DNA from: Spirochaetaceae bacterium
Lineage (GTDB): Bacteria; Spirochaetota; Spirochaetia; Treponematales; Breznakiellaceae
Direction of reading: 5' to 3'
NCBI GenBank assembly: GCA_031256815.1
Contig: JAIRPU010000164.1
Span: forward strand, 1 to 22,949
DNA length: 22,949 nt
Below are positions 7,221 to 14,719 of the stretch, piece after piece. Numbering within the stretch: position 1 is the first letter of the stretch; each line of letters starts with the position of its first letter. A program made the position numbers and the translations under genes. Under the pieces are notes generated by a model, which saw only the letters and a list, made by a program, of their open reading frames with translations, had not been told where the DNA came from and did not search any database.

Positions 7221-7249
7221 AGATTACTTTACCCCCCCCCCCCCGTCAA
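7221..7249 (-). promoter_or_regulatory. Promoter with 13-nt poly-G spacer (phase-variable type)
   Basis: On the minus strand TTGACG (7249-7244) is followed by the G-tract (plus-strand C run 7232-7244, 13 bases) and TAAAG, then a -10 candidate TAATCT (7226-7221). The spacer is 17 nt with the present tract, the optimal sigma-70 distance, so each gain or loss of a G moves it off optimum. The -10 box is only a 3/6 match. The leader to the ATG is about 50 nt and includes the Shine-Dalgarno. Confidence 0.6.
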
Positions 7250-7261
7250 GTACTTTTTTTC

Positions 7262-7351
7262 ATTCGGCGTGTGGTAGCGCGCGCACACCCTCGCGGGATA
7301 TGCCAACAGCGGCCAGCGAAAGCCGGCGTTAACGGTTTTGCGCTTCGCGGC
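7262..7351. repeat. Degenerate GC-rich palindromic repeat copy
   Basis: A GC-rich block in front of the lipoprotein gene resembles the clusters at the window ends. It contains GTGTGGTAGCGCGCGCACAC (a 5-bp hairpin) and an imperfect stem between GCGAAAGCC and GCGCTTCGC (about 7316-7348). No open frame here looks real; extending the next gene into it would add a non-signal sequence. Confidence 0.4.
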
Positions 7352-7402
7352 AGCTTGCCTTTAGCCGTAAAATGTATTAATTTATATTCAGGAGGCTATT
7401 CC

Positions 7403-7897
7403 ATGAAAAAATTTATTATTGTGTTATTGGCAGCTCTATCGCTGCCGGGCATTATGTCGTGCGCGTCTCAACCTGCTGCCGAAAAACCAAAACCGGCGCC
7501 CGTTGCGCCAAAGAGTCCTTCAAAAAGCCCTTCGGCTTCTTCTCAGAACGACTTAATTATTGACGGAAGCGCAAAGTCATACACAGTCCAGCGGGGCGAC
7601 ACGCTTTCCGCCATAGCAAAAAAAATATGGGGGCAGGATAAAGGCTACTATTTTCCGGTAATCATACTTGCGTCAAAACTGCCTGAGCTTAACAGCGACC
7701 CGGATATAATTGAACCTGGTATGCAGTTAACAGTCCCCGGACTCGAAGTGAACCTTGCCAACAGCAAGGCGCGCGCCGCAATAAAAAACTGTCTTAAAAA
7801 CTTTTCGGAAATCTATTCGCGCAAATTTAACGAAAGCCGCAATCCCAGGCAAAGCAGAACAAGCAGGGAATTGGCAAAACTTTCGGACAGTCTGTAA
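7403..7897 (+). CDS. LysM-domain lipoprotein
   Basis: A 164-residue envelope protein. Residues 1-20 are a lipoprotein signal with a lipobox ending in LPGIMSC (Cys20 lipidated). A Pro/Ser/Lys-rich linker (21-50) leads to a LysM module at about 59-113, from SYTVQRGDTLSAIAKKIWG to PGMQLTVPGL, which binds peptidoglycan glycan. A basic helical tail follows. I chose ATG 7403 because it begins the signal peptide and has GGAGG 7 nt upstream; the frame stays open further upstream but without signal character. It likely tethers a membrane to the cell wall. An LRR-OmpA protein, also a wall binder, follows behind its own promoter. Confidence 0.9.
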   Translation: MKKFIIVLLAALSLPGIMSCASQPAAEKPKPAPVAPKSPSKSPSASSQNDLIIDGSAKSYTVQRGDTLSAIAKKIWGQDKGYYFPVIILASKLPELNSDPDIIEPGMQLTVPGLEVNLANSKARAAIKNCLKNFSEIYSRKFNESRNPRQSRTSRELAKLSDSL

Positions 7898-7909
7898 AAG
7901 TTCATTTAA

Positions 7910-7946
7910 GTTAAGCATTTATTGCCAACTGCGGTAAATGCTTAAC
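7910..7946 (+). terminator. Strong hairpin after the LysM lipoprotein gene
   Basis: GTTAAGCATTTA (7910-7921) and its exact reverse complement (7935-7946) flank a 13-nt loop, 12 nt after the stop. No T-tract follows, so it may be a transcript-stabilising or Rho-assisted end rather than a classical intrinsic terminator. Confidence 0.5.
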
Positions 7947-7993
7947 AGAATCCTTCCCGCATTTTTAGCATGATTTTTTATTGACGCCTTAAA

Positions 7994-8037
7994 GAACAAT
8001 TCACGCTCTTGAATGAGCGCTTGTTCACGGGTATAAT
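7994..8037 (+). promoter_or_regulatory. Consensus promoter with overlapping inverted repeat
   Basis: TTGAAT (8009-8014), a 17-nt spacer and a perfect TATAAT (8032-8037) make the best sigma-70 promoter in the window, with a start near 8044 and a leader of about 17 nt. A nested inverted repeat brackets the -35 box: GAACAA (7994-7999) with TTGTTC (8021-8026), and CGCTC (8004-8008) with GAGCG (8015-8019). Its position suits a repressor site. Confidence 0.7.
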
Positions 8038-8060
8038 TGACAAAATTTTGGAGGCCGGGC

Positions 8061-9386
8061 ATGAAGCGTTGTTTGGTTATGGTGTTTTGCGTTACAACAT
8101 CAGTTTTGTTGTGGGCGCAGAGTGAAGATGATTTTCAGGTTTTACAAAAGTCTGAAAATATGCTGACAATTACAGGTTACACAGGAAGACTTTCGCAAAT
8201 AGTCATACCGGCAAATATTTACGGTCAAACAGTAAACGAAATAGGCAGCAATTCTTTTACAGGCAATAAGCTTTTAACCAGTGTTGTAATACCGGATACG
8301 GTCAGCGTTATTGGAAATTATGCGTTTTCCGGCTGTTCCAACCTTAGCGCGGTTGAATTTGGCAATTCGTTATTATCAATAGGCGATTCTGCGTTTTCCG
8401 GCTGTGCGCTTTCTGTGCCGGGCCTGCCGGAGGGGCTTGTTTCTATAGGCAATTCCGCATTTGCCGAGAACAAGTTAAAGGCGGTTTCGCTGCCCGATTC
8501 GGTTACCCGCATAGGCGTAGGCGCATTTGCGCGGAATCCGGAGCTTGGCGAAGTTCTGCTTGGCTCCGGCATAGAGAGCGTATTTTTTAACGCATTGGGT
8601 TCAGAAGAAAATGATATTGGAATAATTGCCGTGCGAAAAAGCGGAGTGGCGCTCGGTTCAATCGGGCTTGACCAGAATTTTGTAAATACCTACAACACAG
8701 GCGGCGCGGGTGTTTATGTAAAACGCGGTAGTTTATGGATAAAAGAGACAAGCGACCCGGTTGTTTTTGTACTTCCAACAATTTCTTTGCGCGGCGGCAC
8801 GGACAAAGTTCCACCGCCCGGTACGGTAAAAACCGCTCCCCAGCTTGCAAAGCAGGAGACAACTGTAACAACCGCTCCCATGTGGCAAAACACTCCGCCC
8901 AATCCGCCGCCTCAACCGGTTTCAAATAAAAATTACGAAAGCGCCGAACCTCCGCGGCAGGCGCCGCCCCCGCCGCGTCCTGCACCGCCGCCGCCGCGCC
9001 GTGCGCAGGACTTTTTGGGCGCGCGCTGGACAATATACTTTCCTGGCAATGGCGCATCATTCGACGGTTTGCGGCGTGATTTGACGGCCAGCAACAGAAA
9101 AAACATGGAAGAACTTTCAGATATACTAAAAGAATTTCCTTCGCTTAAAGTCCGAATAACCGGATATACAAACCCAATGCGTCCTACAAGCCGCGAAATA
9201 CGCCGTGTGCTTCAGCCTTTAAGCGAACAAAGGGCGGAAGCTGCAGCGCGGCTTTTGAATTTTTATGGCATTTCAAGAGGGCGTATGGTTGTACGCGGCG
9301 CGGGAGCTTCCGAACCTTTGGCGAGTTACGCCAGACGCGCCGACTGGCATCTTAACCGGCGCGCCGAAATCGTAATATTCCGCTAA
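8061..9386 (+). CDS. BspA-type LRR protein fused to an OmpA peptidoglycan-binding domain
   Basis: An exported 441-residue protein. A signal peptide (1 to about 19, ending LLWAQ) is followed by BspA-type LRR_5 repeats at about 30-175 (IPDTVSVIGNYAFSGCSNL, LPEGLVSIGNSAFAENKL, LPDSVTRIGVGAFARNPEL). A proline-rich linker at about 250-315 contains PPPPRPAPPPPRR. A C-terminal OmpA-like domain at about 320-441 shows ITGYTNP, LSEQRAEAAARLLNFYGI, the closing NRRAEIVIF and an aromatic-rich strand at its start. The OmpA domain should anchor it to peptidoglycan, with the LRR part presented in the periplasm or, if part of it crosses the outer membrane, at the surface. ATG 8061 has GGAGG 6 nt upstream and starts the signal peptide. 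putP follows after 27 nt, probably on the same transcript. Confidence 0.9.
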   Translation: MKRCLVMVFCVTTSVLLWAQSEDDFQVLQKSENMLTITGYTGRLSQIVIPANIYGQTVNEIGSNSFTGNKLLTSVVIPDTVSVIGNYAFSGCSNLSAVEFGNSLLSIGDSAFSGCALSVPGLPEGLVSIGNSAFAENKLKAVSLPDSVTRIGVGAFARNPELGEVLLGSGIESVFFNALGSEENDIGIIAVRKSGVALGSIGLDQNFVNTYNTGGAGVYVKRGSLWIKETSDPVVFVLPTISLRGGTDKVPPPGTVKTAPQLAKQETTVTTAPMWQNTPPNPPPQPVSNKNYESAEPPRQAPPPPRPAPPPPRRAQDFLGARWTIYFPGNGASFDGLRRDLTASNRKNMEELSDILKEFPSLKVRITGYTNPMRPTSREIRRVLQPLSEQRAEAAARLLNFYGISRGRMVVRGAGASEPLASYARRADWHLNRRAEIVIFR

Positions 9387-9413
9387 CGCATTAAAATTTA
9401 ACATGGAGTTATA

Positions 9414-10973
9414 ATGGACGCTCAACTTTTAAAGATTCTTTTAGGGATGGGAATATATTTTGTTTTTATTATAGGCGTAGCGCTTGTTTTTATGCGTCAA
9501 AGCAATAAAGACGCCGAATCATTTTTTCTTGGCAAACGCGCTCTGGGGCCATGGGTTTCGGCATTAAGCGCCGAGGCCTCCGATATGTCCGGCTGGCTTT
9601 TGCTTGGACTTCCCGGCGTGGCGTATTTTTACGGACTGGGAGCCGAGGCGTTTTGGACGGCAGTTGGACTTGCGCTTGGCACCTGGCTTAACTGGAAAAT
9701 TGTTGCCAAAAGGCTTAGAACATACAGCGAAACAGCCGGAAATTCATGGACGCTGCCAAGTTTTTTTAGCAATCGTTTCCATGATAAACGCCATATTCTG
9801 CTCTTTATATCTGCCGCTCTTATTATTTTATTCTTTTCGATTTATGTAGCGGCGCAGTTTGTTACGTTTGGAAAGCTTTTTAACTATCTTTTTAACGCGC
9901 CGCAGTACGAAAAGCATATAATTTTAATCGGCTCGCTGCTGGTGTTTATTTACACTCTTTTGGGCGGCTTTTTAGGGGAGAGCTGGACAGACTTTGTTCA
10001 GGGGCTGCTTATGATAGCGGCAATAGTGCTTGTGTTTATTTTTGGAATAAATGCGGCGGGCGGGTTTGCCGCAATAAGCGAAAATTTAAATTCGTTCCCG
10101 CGCTTTTTGGATATTTTTGGAATTGCGCAGCCCACTCCCGGAAACGCCGGAATTTTTGGCGCTGGGCGGCCCAATTCACTTTTAAATATTATAACCTGCG
10201 CCGCCTGGGGGCTTGGATATTTTGGAATGCCGCAGGTTCTGTTAAGGTTTATGGCAATAAAGAATCCGGCGCGGCTTTCGCAGGCACGGATAATCGCTGT
10301 TAGCTGGTGCGTTATTTCGCTTTTTGCCGCCTGCGGAATAGGGCTTGTAGGCCGGGCATGGTCGCCTGAAATATTTAGCAGCGCGGCGGAAAGCGAACTG
10401 ATTTTTTTGGTAATGGCAAAACAGTTTTTTCCGCCTTTAGCAGCGGGGCTCGTGCTTTCCGGCATTTTGGGGGCGTCTATGAGTTCGGCAGATTCATATA
10501 TGCTTATAACATCATCATCAATAGCAAACGACCTTGTAAAAAATTCGTTTAAAAAAGATATTTCCGAAACCTCTGTGCTGTGGATAGCCCGCGCTACAAT
10601 GTTTGCCGTTACTGTTTTCGGGCTTTTTGTTGCGCTTTCCGGCAGCGATTCAATTTTTAAAATAGTTTCTTATGCATGGGCGGGGCTTGGCGCTAGTTTT
10701 GGCCCGCTAATTCTGTTTTCTCTTTTTTGGAAGCGGACGACGCTTGCCGGCGCTGCCTGCGGCATGATTTCCGGCGGAATTATGGTGGTGCTGTGGAAAC
10801 AGGTAATAAGTGTTTTTGGCAGGAATCATGGAATAATGCCGCTTACCGTTTACGAACTTTTGCCGGCGTTTTTAACTTCGTGCATCGTAATATTCGCTGT
10901 AAGTCTTGCTACAAAAAAACCTTCCGCTCAAATTGAAGCGGAGTTTGAAAAGGCAAAAGCGCTTTCAAAATAA
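9414..10973 (+). CDS. putP: Sodium/proline symporter
   Basis: A 519-residue inner-membrane transporter of the SSS family that takes up proline with Na+. The diagnostic segment ALSAEASDMSGWLLLGLPG (about 50-68, with Asp57 in the place of the essential Asp55 of E. coli PutP) is present. So are the LNWKIVAKRLR and GGFLGESWTDFVQG blocks and the SSADSYMLITSSS segment of the Na2-site helix. About 13 hydrophobic helices span the protein. GGAG lies 5 nt before ATG. It sits between the LRR-OmpA gene (27 nt) and ogg (12 nt). Proline uptake parallels the proA-proB synthesis genes further along. Confidence 0.93.
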   Translation: MDAQLLKILLGMGIYFVFIIGVALVFMRQSNKDAESFFLGKRALGPWVSALSAEASDMSGWLLLGLPGVAYFYGLGAEAFWTAVGLALGTWLNWKIVAKRLRTYSETAGNSWTLPSFFSNRFHDKRHILLFISAALIILFFSIYVAAQFVTFGKLFNYLFNAPQYEKHIILIGSLLVFIYTLLGGFLGESWTDFVQGLLMIAAIVLVFIFGINAAGGFAAISENLNSFPRFLDIFGIAQPTPGNAGIFGAGRPNSLLNIITCAAWGLGYFGMPQVLLRFMAIKNPARLSQARIIAVSWCVISLFAACGIGLVGRAWSPEIFSSAAESELIFLVMAKQFFPPLAAGLVLSGILGASMSSADSYMLITSSSIANDLVKNSFKKDISETSVLWIARATMFAVTVFGLFVALSGSDSIFKIVSYAWAGLGASFGPLILFSLFWKRTTLAGAACGMISGGIMVVLWKQVISVFGRNHGIMPLTVYELLPAFLTSCIVIFAVSLATKKPSAQIEAEFEKAKALSK

Positions 10974-10985
10974 TTTCAAAATAAA

Positions 10986-11822
10986 TTGTATACGGTAAAA
11001 GAAAATTCAATTTATATAGACAGCAGCGAGCCTTTCGACATAAAAAAAATAGCTTATTCAGGTCAGATGTTCCGCGTAAAAGAATCTGCTGAAGGGCTTG
11101 ATATTATTTCTTCAAACAAGCGCTGTCTGGTTAAAAGCGCCGGTAAACAGGTTGTAATTGAATGTAATCAAAATGAATCTGATTATTTTATTAAATACTT
11201 TGACCTTGAATCTTCATATTTAAAAATGAACAGAGAACTTGCAAAAAACAAAAGCGGGCAGTTATTAAAAGCAATTGAATACGGCAGCGGCCTTAGGATT
11301 CTTAATCAGGATTATTTTGAAGCGCTTATAAGTTTTATAATCAGCTCAAACAATAATATTAAGCGAATACAAAAAATTATAAACGCGCTTTGCGCGGAAT
11401 TGGGTGAAAATAAAAATGATTTTTTCGCGTTCCCAAATGCGGAATCTATGGCGGCACGCGATGTAAAATTTTATGAAGCAATAGGCGCAGGCTACAGGGC
11501 GCCATGGCTTTTGACGGCGGCGGAGCTTGTAACAAAAACTGTTGATCTTTCTGAATTAAACGCTCTTCCAACAAATGAATTGATAAAAAAACTTCAGTCT
11601 TTTAACGGGATAGGGCCAAAAGTCGCCGACTGCATAGCGCTGTTTGCGTATCACAGATTCGATGTATTCCCCGTTGATACATGGGTAAAAAAAATATATA
11701 ACGACATTTTTGGCAGAGACGCAAGCGCCGTAAAAATGCGCAATGATTTTCTTTTATATTTTGAAGATTATCCCGGACTTGCGCAACAATATTTATTTTA
11801 TTATTATCGTTCAAACGCTTAA
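10986..11822 (+). CDS. ogg: 8-oxoguanine DNA glycosylase, OGG1 type
   Basis: A bifunctional glycosylase/AP lyase that removes 8-oxoguanine from DNA. An N-terminal OGG domain (about 1-110) precedes an HhH-GPD domain. SFIISSNNNIKRI (116-128) matches the SSNNN motif of human OGG1. The hairpin FNGIGPKVADCIALF carries the Schiff-base Lys212, and PVDTWV carries the catalytic Asp231. The 278 residues resemble the clostridial OGG class. The start is a TTG 12 nt after putP, with no visible Shine-Dalgarno; the next Met is at residue 28, inside the conserved domain, so TTG is preferred. The gene is visibly more AT-rich than putP, which may reflect transfer. Confidence 0.88.
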   Translation: MYTVKENSIYIDSSEPFDIKKIAYSGQMFRVKESAEGLDIISSNKRCLVKSAGKQVVIECNQNESDYFIKYFDLESSYLKMNRELAKNKSGQLLKAIEYGSGLRILNQDYFEALISFIISSNNNIKRIQKIINALCAELGENKNDFFAFPNAESMAARDVKFYEAIGAGYRAPWLLTAAELVTKTVDLSELNALPTNELIKKLQSFNGIGPKVADCIALFAYHRFDVFPVDTWVKKIYNDIFGRDASAVKMRNDFLLYFEDYPGLAQQYLFYYYRSNA

Positions 11823-11870
11823 AAGATACGGCGTTTTAATAAATCATTTTTATTGCAAGGAAATAAAATT

Positions 11871-12263
11871 ATGGAAAAACTTGTTCCCGGACTTAAAGCG
11901 GAAGCGCTTGAAGAAGTGCGCGAAAATTTAACGGCAAGGGCGCTTGGAAGCGGCGGGCTGCCTGTTTTTTCTACGCCCATGCTTGTCGCGTTAATGGAAC
12001 GGGCGTCTTTAAGCGCGGTAGCGCCTTATTTAAACGAAGGCTGCTCTACAGTTGGTACTATGGTGCAAATAAAACACACAAGCGCTACTCCGGTTGGGGC
12101 CAGTGTCCGCGCGGAAGGAATTTTAAAAGAAATTGACGGAAGAAGGCTTGTGTTTGAAGTTCGCGCATGGGACGGCGCCGGAACAATAGGCGAAGGGACT
12201 CACGAGCGTTTTATTATAGACAACGAAAAATTTTTGTCAAAAACCAACTCCAAAAAATTGTAA
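11871..12263 (+). CDS. Hotdog-fold thioesterase, fluoroacetyl-CoA thioesterase (FlK) type
   Basis: A 130-residue single hotdog domain. Thr35, Glu43 and His69 have the same mutual spacing (8 and 26 residues) as the Thr42/Glu50/His76 triad of FlK from Streptomyces cattleya, and the block STVGTMVQIKHTSATPVG is typical of the family. It should hydrolyse a small acyl-CoA. Fluoroacetyl-CoA is not implied, since most relatives are of unknown substrate. ATG 11871 follows AAGGA by about 10 nt; an in-frame TTG at 11853 is less likely. It lies 48 nt after ogg and converges on proB. The 67 nt between the two stops (12264-12330) hold no clear terminator, only a 4-bp GGTT/AACC stem. Confidence 0.8.
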   Translation: MEKLVPGLKAEALEEVRENLTARALGSGGLPVFSTPMLVALMERASLSAVAPYLNEGCSTVGTMVQIKHTSATPVGASVRAEGILKEIDGRRLVFEVRAWDGAGTIGEGTHERFIIDNEKFLSKTNSKKL

Positions 12264-12330
12264 ATCCACGCGCCATCTGTGCAGCCGGCGCAGGTTTTAG
12301 AACCAGTACCGGGTTTTTAATTGGCAAAGC

Positions 12331-13128
12331 CTAAACAAACACTGTGCATGGCTGCTCTCCTGAAGCGAGTGCAAGAAGCACGTTTGGACGCCCGCCATGA
12401 GCCAAAAAAGCCGGAATTCCGTAGGCGCAGACTTTTTCCGCCGCTTCAATTTTTGTGGCTATTCCGCCTGTGCCAAAATCATTGGCGCTGCCTATGCTTA
12501 TTTTTTGTTTCAATTCATTGATATTATGAACTTCGGAGATAAGTTTTGCGCCGGGGTGTTCTTTTGGATTTTTATCGTAAACACCATCTATATCGCTTAA
12601 AAGCACAAGCAGGTTTGCGCTCCAAAGTATTGCCGAAAGCGCCGCAAGATTATCGTTATCGCCAATTTTAATTTCTTCTACGCCTACAGTATCATTTTCG
12701 TTAATAACAGGGATAATCCCCTCATCTACAAGGGTAAAAAGCGTGTTGCGCATATTTAAAGCGCGAACGGGGTCGCCAAAGTCATCGCGTGTTAAAAGGA
12801 TTTGTCCTGTTTTAAGGTTATACGCCGAAAGCGCGCGCCGCCATGCGGCCATAAGTTCGACCTGCCCGACTGCGCAAAGCGCCTGCCTGTAGTGAATATC
12901 TTTTTTTCGCGCCCAGCTGCCCAGCGTCCAAAGTCCGGCAATTTGAGCGCCGGAAGAGACTATAACTACCTGTTTGCCCTGTTCTGTTAATGCCGCGGTT
13001 TGGGCGGCAAATTCATTCAAAAATGCCGTGTTTATAGAACCATTACTGTCTGCCAGCGTGTTGGAACCTATTTTAACAACGATTTTTCTTGCGCCGGCAA
13101 TCAGGCGCGAAGCAAGCGCGGCGCTCAA
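12331..13128 (-). CDS. proB: Glutamate 5-kinase (short form, no PUA domain)
   Basis: Phosphorylates glutamate to gamma-glutamyl phosphate, the first step of proline synthesis. The amino-acid-kinase fold is seen from IVVKIGSNTL (16-25), VIVSSGAQIAG, INENDTVGVEEIKIGDNDNLAAL (the glutamate and Mg-ATP region), DIDGVYDKNP and FGTGGIATKIEAA. The 265 residues end after the kinase domain, so the C-terminal PUA domain of the E. coli enzyme is absent, as in several other bacteria. The start is a TTG overlapping the proA stop (TTGA), with a GGGG-rich stretch about 10 nt upstream. ProB thus lies downstream of ProA and is translationally coupled to it, the reverse of the common proB-proA order. Confidence 0.93.
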   Translation of the reverse strand: MSAALASRLIAGARKIVVKIGSNTLADSNGSINTAFLNEFAAQTAALTEQGKQVVIVSSGAQIAGLWTLGSWARKKDIHYRQALCAVGQVELMAAWRRALSAYNLKTGQILLTRDDFGDPVRALNMRNTLFTLVDEGIIPVINENDTVGVEEIKIGDNDNLAALSAILWSANLLVLLSDIDGVYDKNPKEHPGAKLISEVHNINELKQKISIGSANDFGTGGIATKIEAAEKVCAYGIPAFLAHGGRPNVLLALASGEQPCTVFV

Positions 13129-14645
13129 CGGATTTGCCCCTGTCCGTCAATCCGGTACTTTATTGTGGTAAGCGCCGAAAGTCCCATTGGTCCGCGAACA
13201 TGGAACTTTTGCGTGCTAATTCCAAGTTCAGCGCCAAAACCAAACTCGCCGCCGTCTGTCCAGCGTGTAGAAGCGTTTGTGTAAATACAGGCGGCGTCTA
13301 CCTGCTTAAAAAACTGTCCGGCATCTTTAATGTTTTCTGTCAAAATTGCTTCAGAGTGGCGTGTGCCATAGCGGTTTATATGCGAAATTGCCTCTTCAAG
13401 CGAATCTACGGTTTTTATTGCGAGTACAAAATCCAAAAATTCAGTTTCCCAGTCCTCCGCCTGCGCCTCTTTTAATTGCAGTCTCTCATTCGCTGCGTTA
13501 GCGGCGCGGCCTGAGTCGGCGGCGGCGCGGGAAGCGGCGGCGGCGTTGCTGCCTGTGGTGGCGTTACCTGTGGTGGCGGCGTTACCTGCGGCGTTGCCTG
13601 TGGTGGCGGCGTTGCCTGTGGCGGCAGTGTTACCTGCGGCGGCAGTGTTACCTGCGGCGGCGGTGTTACCTGCGGCGGCGGTGTTGCCTGCGGCGGCGGC
13701 GTTTGCAGCGTTGCTGCCTTCTGTGAGTCGCGGCGCGTCTACAGGAAAGCTGTTTTTCAAACAAGCCATGGCGCGCGCATCGCAGCGCAGTTCGGCTTTG
13801 CCCGCAAGGCGCGCTCCCACAAGCGGCATAAGCCTGTCTAACGCGCCGCTGTGAACAAGCAAAGTTTCCACGGCGTTGCAGGCGCCCGGTTTTTGCAGCT
13901 TTGCGTTTTCAATAATCCGCGCGGCGGCTTCCATATCGGCATCCGGCGCAACATATATATGGCAGTTGCCTTCGCCTGTTTCTATAACAGGCACACGGGC
14001 GTTTTCTACAACATAGCGGATAAGTTCACGCCCGCCGCGCGGTATTACAACGTCAATAAAACCGCGCGCGTTAAGAATTTCGTTTATTTCTTCACGGCGG
14101 CCGGAGCCGGCAAGCGCTACCGCGTTTGCAATACCGCCGCCGCTTTCAAGACCTGTTTTTATTGCGGCCGTTATCGCGCGGTTTGAATTTAGCGCGGCGC
14201 TTGAACCGCGGAGTAAAATCGCGCAGCCCGCTTTGTAGGCTATTGCGAATGCGTCCGCAGTAACATTTGGGCGCGATTCATAAATTATTGCGGCAACTCC
14301 AAGCGGCGCGGTAATTTCCTGGATAAAAAGCCCGTTGGGCAGCGTCCAGCCGGAACGCACAATGCCCGTTGGGTCAGGCAGACGGACAATTTGTTCTACC
14401 CCCTCAATGATGCTGTCCATTCGCGCGCCGTCAAGCGCAAGCCTGTCAACAAGCGCTTCTTTTACACCGGCGTTACGCGCCGCTTTAACATCAATGCGGT
14501 TTGCGGCAAGAATTTCCTCCCGCGCGCTGTCCAAAGCCCGTGCAACCGCTTGTAATGCGCTGTCTTTTTCCAGCCGCGAAGCAAGCGCAAGCCGCGCTGC
14601 GGCTTCTTTTAAAAGCGCAAAAATATTGCTTTGGGAAGCGTCCAT
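13125..14645 (-). CDS. proA: Gamma-glutamyl phosphate reductase with a 75-residue repeat insertion
   Basis: Reduces gamma-glutamyl phosphate to glutamate semialdehyde with NADPH, the second step of proline synthesis. Motifs include IIYESRPNVTADAFA, LRGSSAALNSN, the catalytic-Cys region KLQKPGACNAVETLL and the C-terminal STRWTDGGEFGFGAELGIST and RGPMGLSALTT. It has 506 residues, whereas the family has about 415-430. The excess is an Ala/Gly/Asn/Thr-rich tract at about residues 311-386, built from AAAGNT hexapeptides and placed before EDWETEFLDFVLAIKTV, where the E. coli enzyme has a surface loop. The flanking sequence is intact. The ATG has no Shine-Dalgarno; the predicted -10 box is 7 nt before it. 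It is coupled to proB by an overlapping stop/start. Confidence 0.93.
   Translation of the reverse strand: MDASQSNIFALLKEAAARLALASRLEKDSALQAVARALDSAREEILAANRIDVKAARNAGVKEALVDRLALDGARMDSIIEGVEQIVRLPDPTGIVRSGWTLPNGLFIQEITAPLGVAAIIYESRPNVTADAFAIAYKAGCAILLRGSSAALNSNRAITAAIKTGLESGGGIANAVALAGSGRREEINEILNARGFIDVVIPRGGRELIRYVVENARVPVIETGEGNCHIYVAPDADMEAAARIIENAKLQKPGACNAVETLLVHSGALDRLMPLVGARLAGKAELRCDARAMACLKNSFPVDAPRLTEGSNAANAAAAGNTAAAGNTAAAGNTAAAGNTAATGNAATTGNAAGNAATTGNATTGSNAAAASRAAADSGRAANAANERLQLKEAQAEDWETEFLDFVLAIKTVDSLEEAISHINRYGTRHSEAILTENIKDAGQFFKQVDAACIYTNASTRWTDGGEFGFGAELGISTQKFHVRGPMGLSALTTIKYRIDGQGQIR
13490..13712 (-). repeat. In-frame GCN/GGN-rich tandem repeat inside proA
   Basis: The clearest part is four 18-bp units at about 13622-13695 (plus-strand GGCAGTGTTACCTGCGGC and variants) that encode AAAGNT. 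To the left the units are shorter or diverged (GTTACCTGTGGTGGCG types; AATGN, ATTGN). The total is about 225 bp with no frame disruption. Confidence 0.85.
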
Positions 14646-14652
14646 AACCAGG

Positions 14653-14681
14653 AGAATACCGTTTTAAACAGCGCAATTCAA
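14653..14681 (-). promoter_or_regulatory. Predicted proA-proB promoter, leaderless type
   Basis: On the minus strand TTGAAT (14681-14676), a 17-nt spacer and TATTCT (14658-14653) are followed by exactly 7 nt and then the proA ATG. The expected transcription start is therefore the start codon itself, which agrees with the absence of a Shine-Dalgarno. Confidence 0.55.
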
Positions 14682-14719
14682 GCAGACAGCGAATTTTGCC
14701 GTTTATTTAATACAAGGTA

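Noticed and set aside
7271..7402. Upstream extension of the LysM lipoprotein gene
   Set aside because: The extension lies in degenerate repeat DNA, and the lipoprotein signal with GGAGG upstream fixes the start at 7403.
7981..7986. TTGACG as the -35 box of the LRR-OmpA gene
   Set aside because: It is 45 nt from the TATAAT box; TTGAAT at 8009 has the correct 17-nt spacing.
8037..8060. TTG start for the LRR-OmpA gene at 8037
   Set aside because: That codon overlaps the TATAAT box, whereas ATG 8061 has a Shine-Dalgarno and begins the signal peptide.
13546..13854. Plus-strand frame of about 100 codons rich in Ala, Val, Leu and Pro
   Set aside because: It is the complement of the repeat inside proA; the minus-strand frame has clear ProA motifs on both sides.
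14653..14658. Plus-strand AGGAGA as a ribosome site
   Set aside because: It lies on the strand opposite to proA and 145 nt from the next plus-strand start; read on the minus strand it is part of the proA -10 region.
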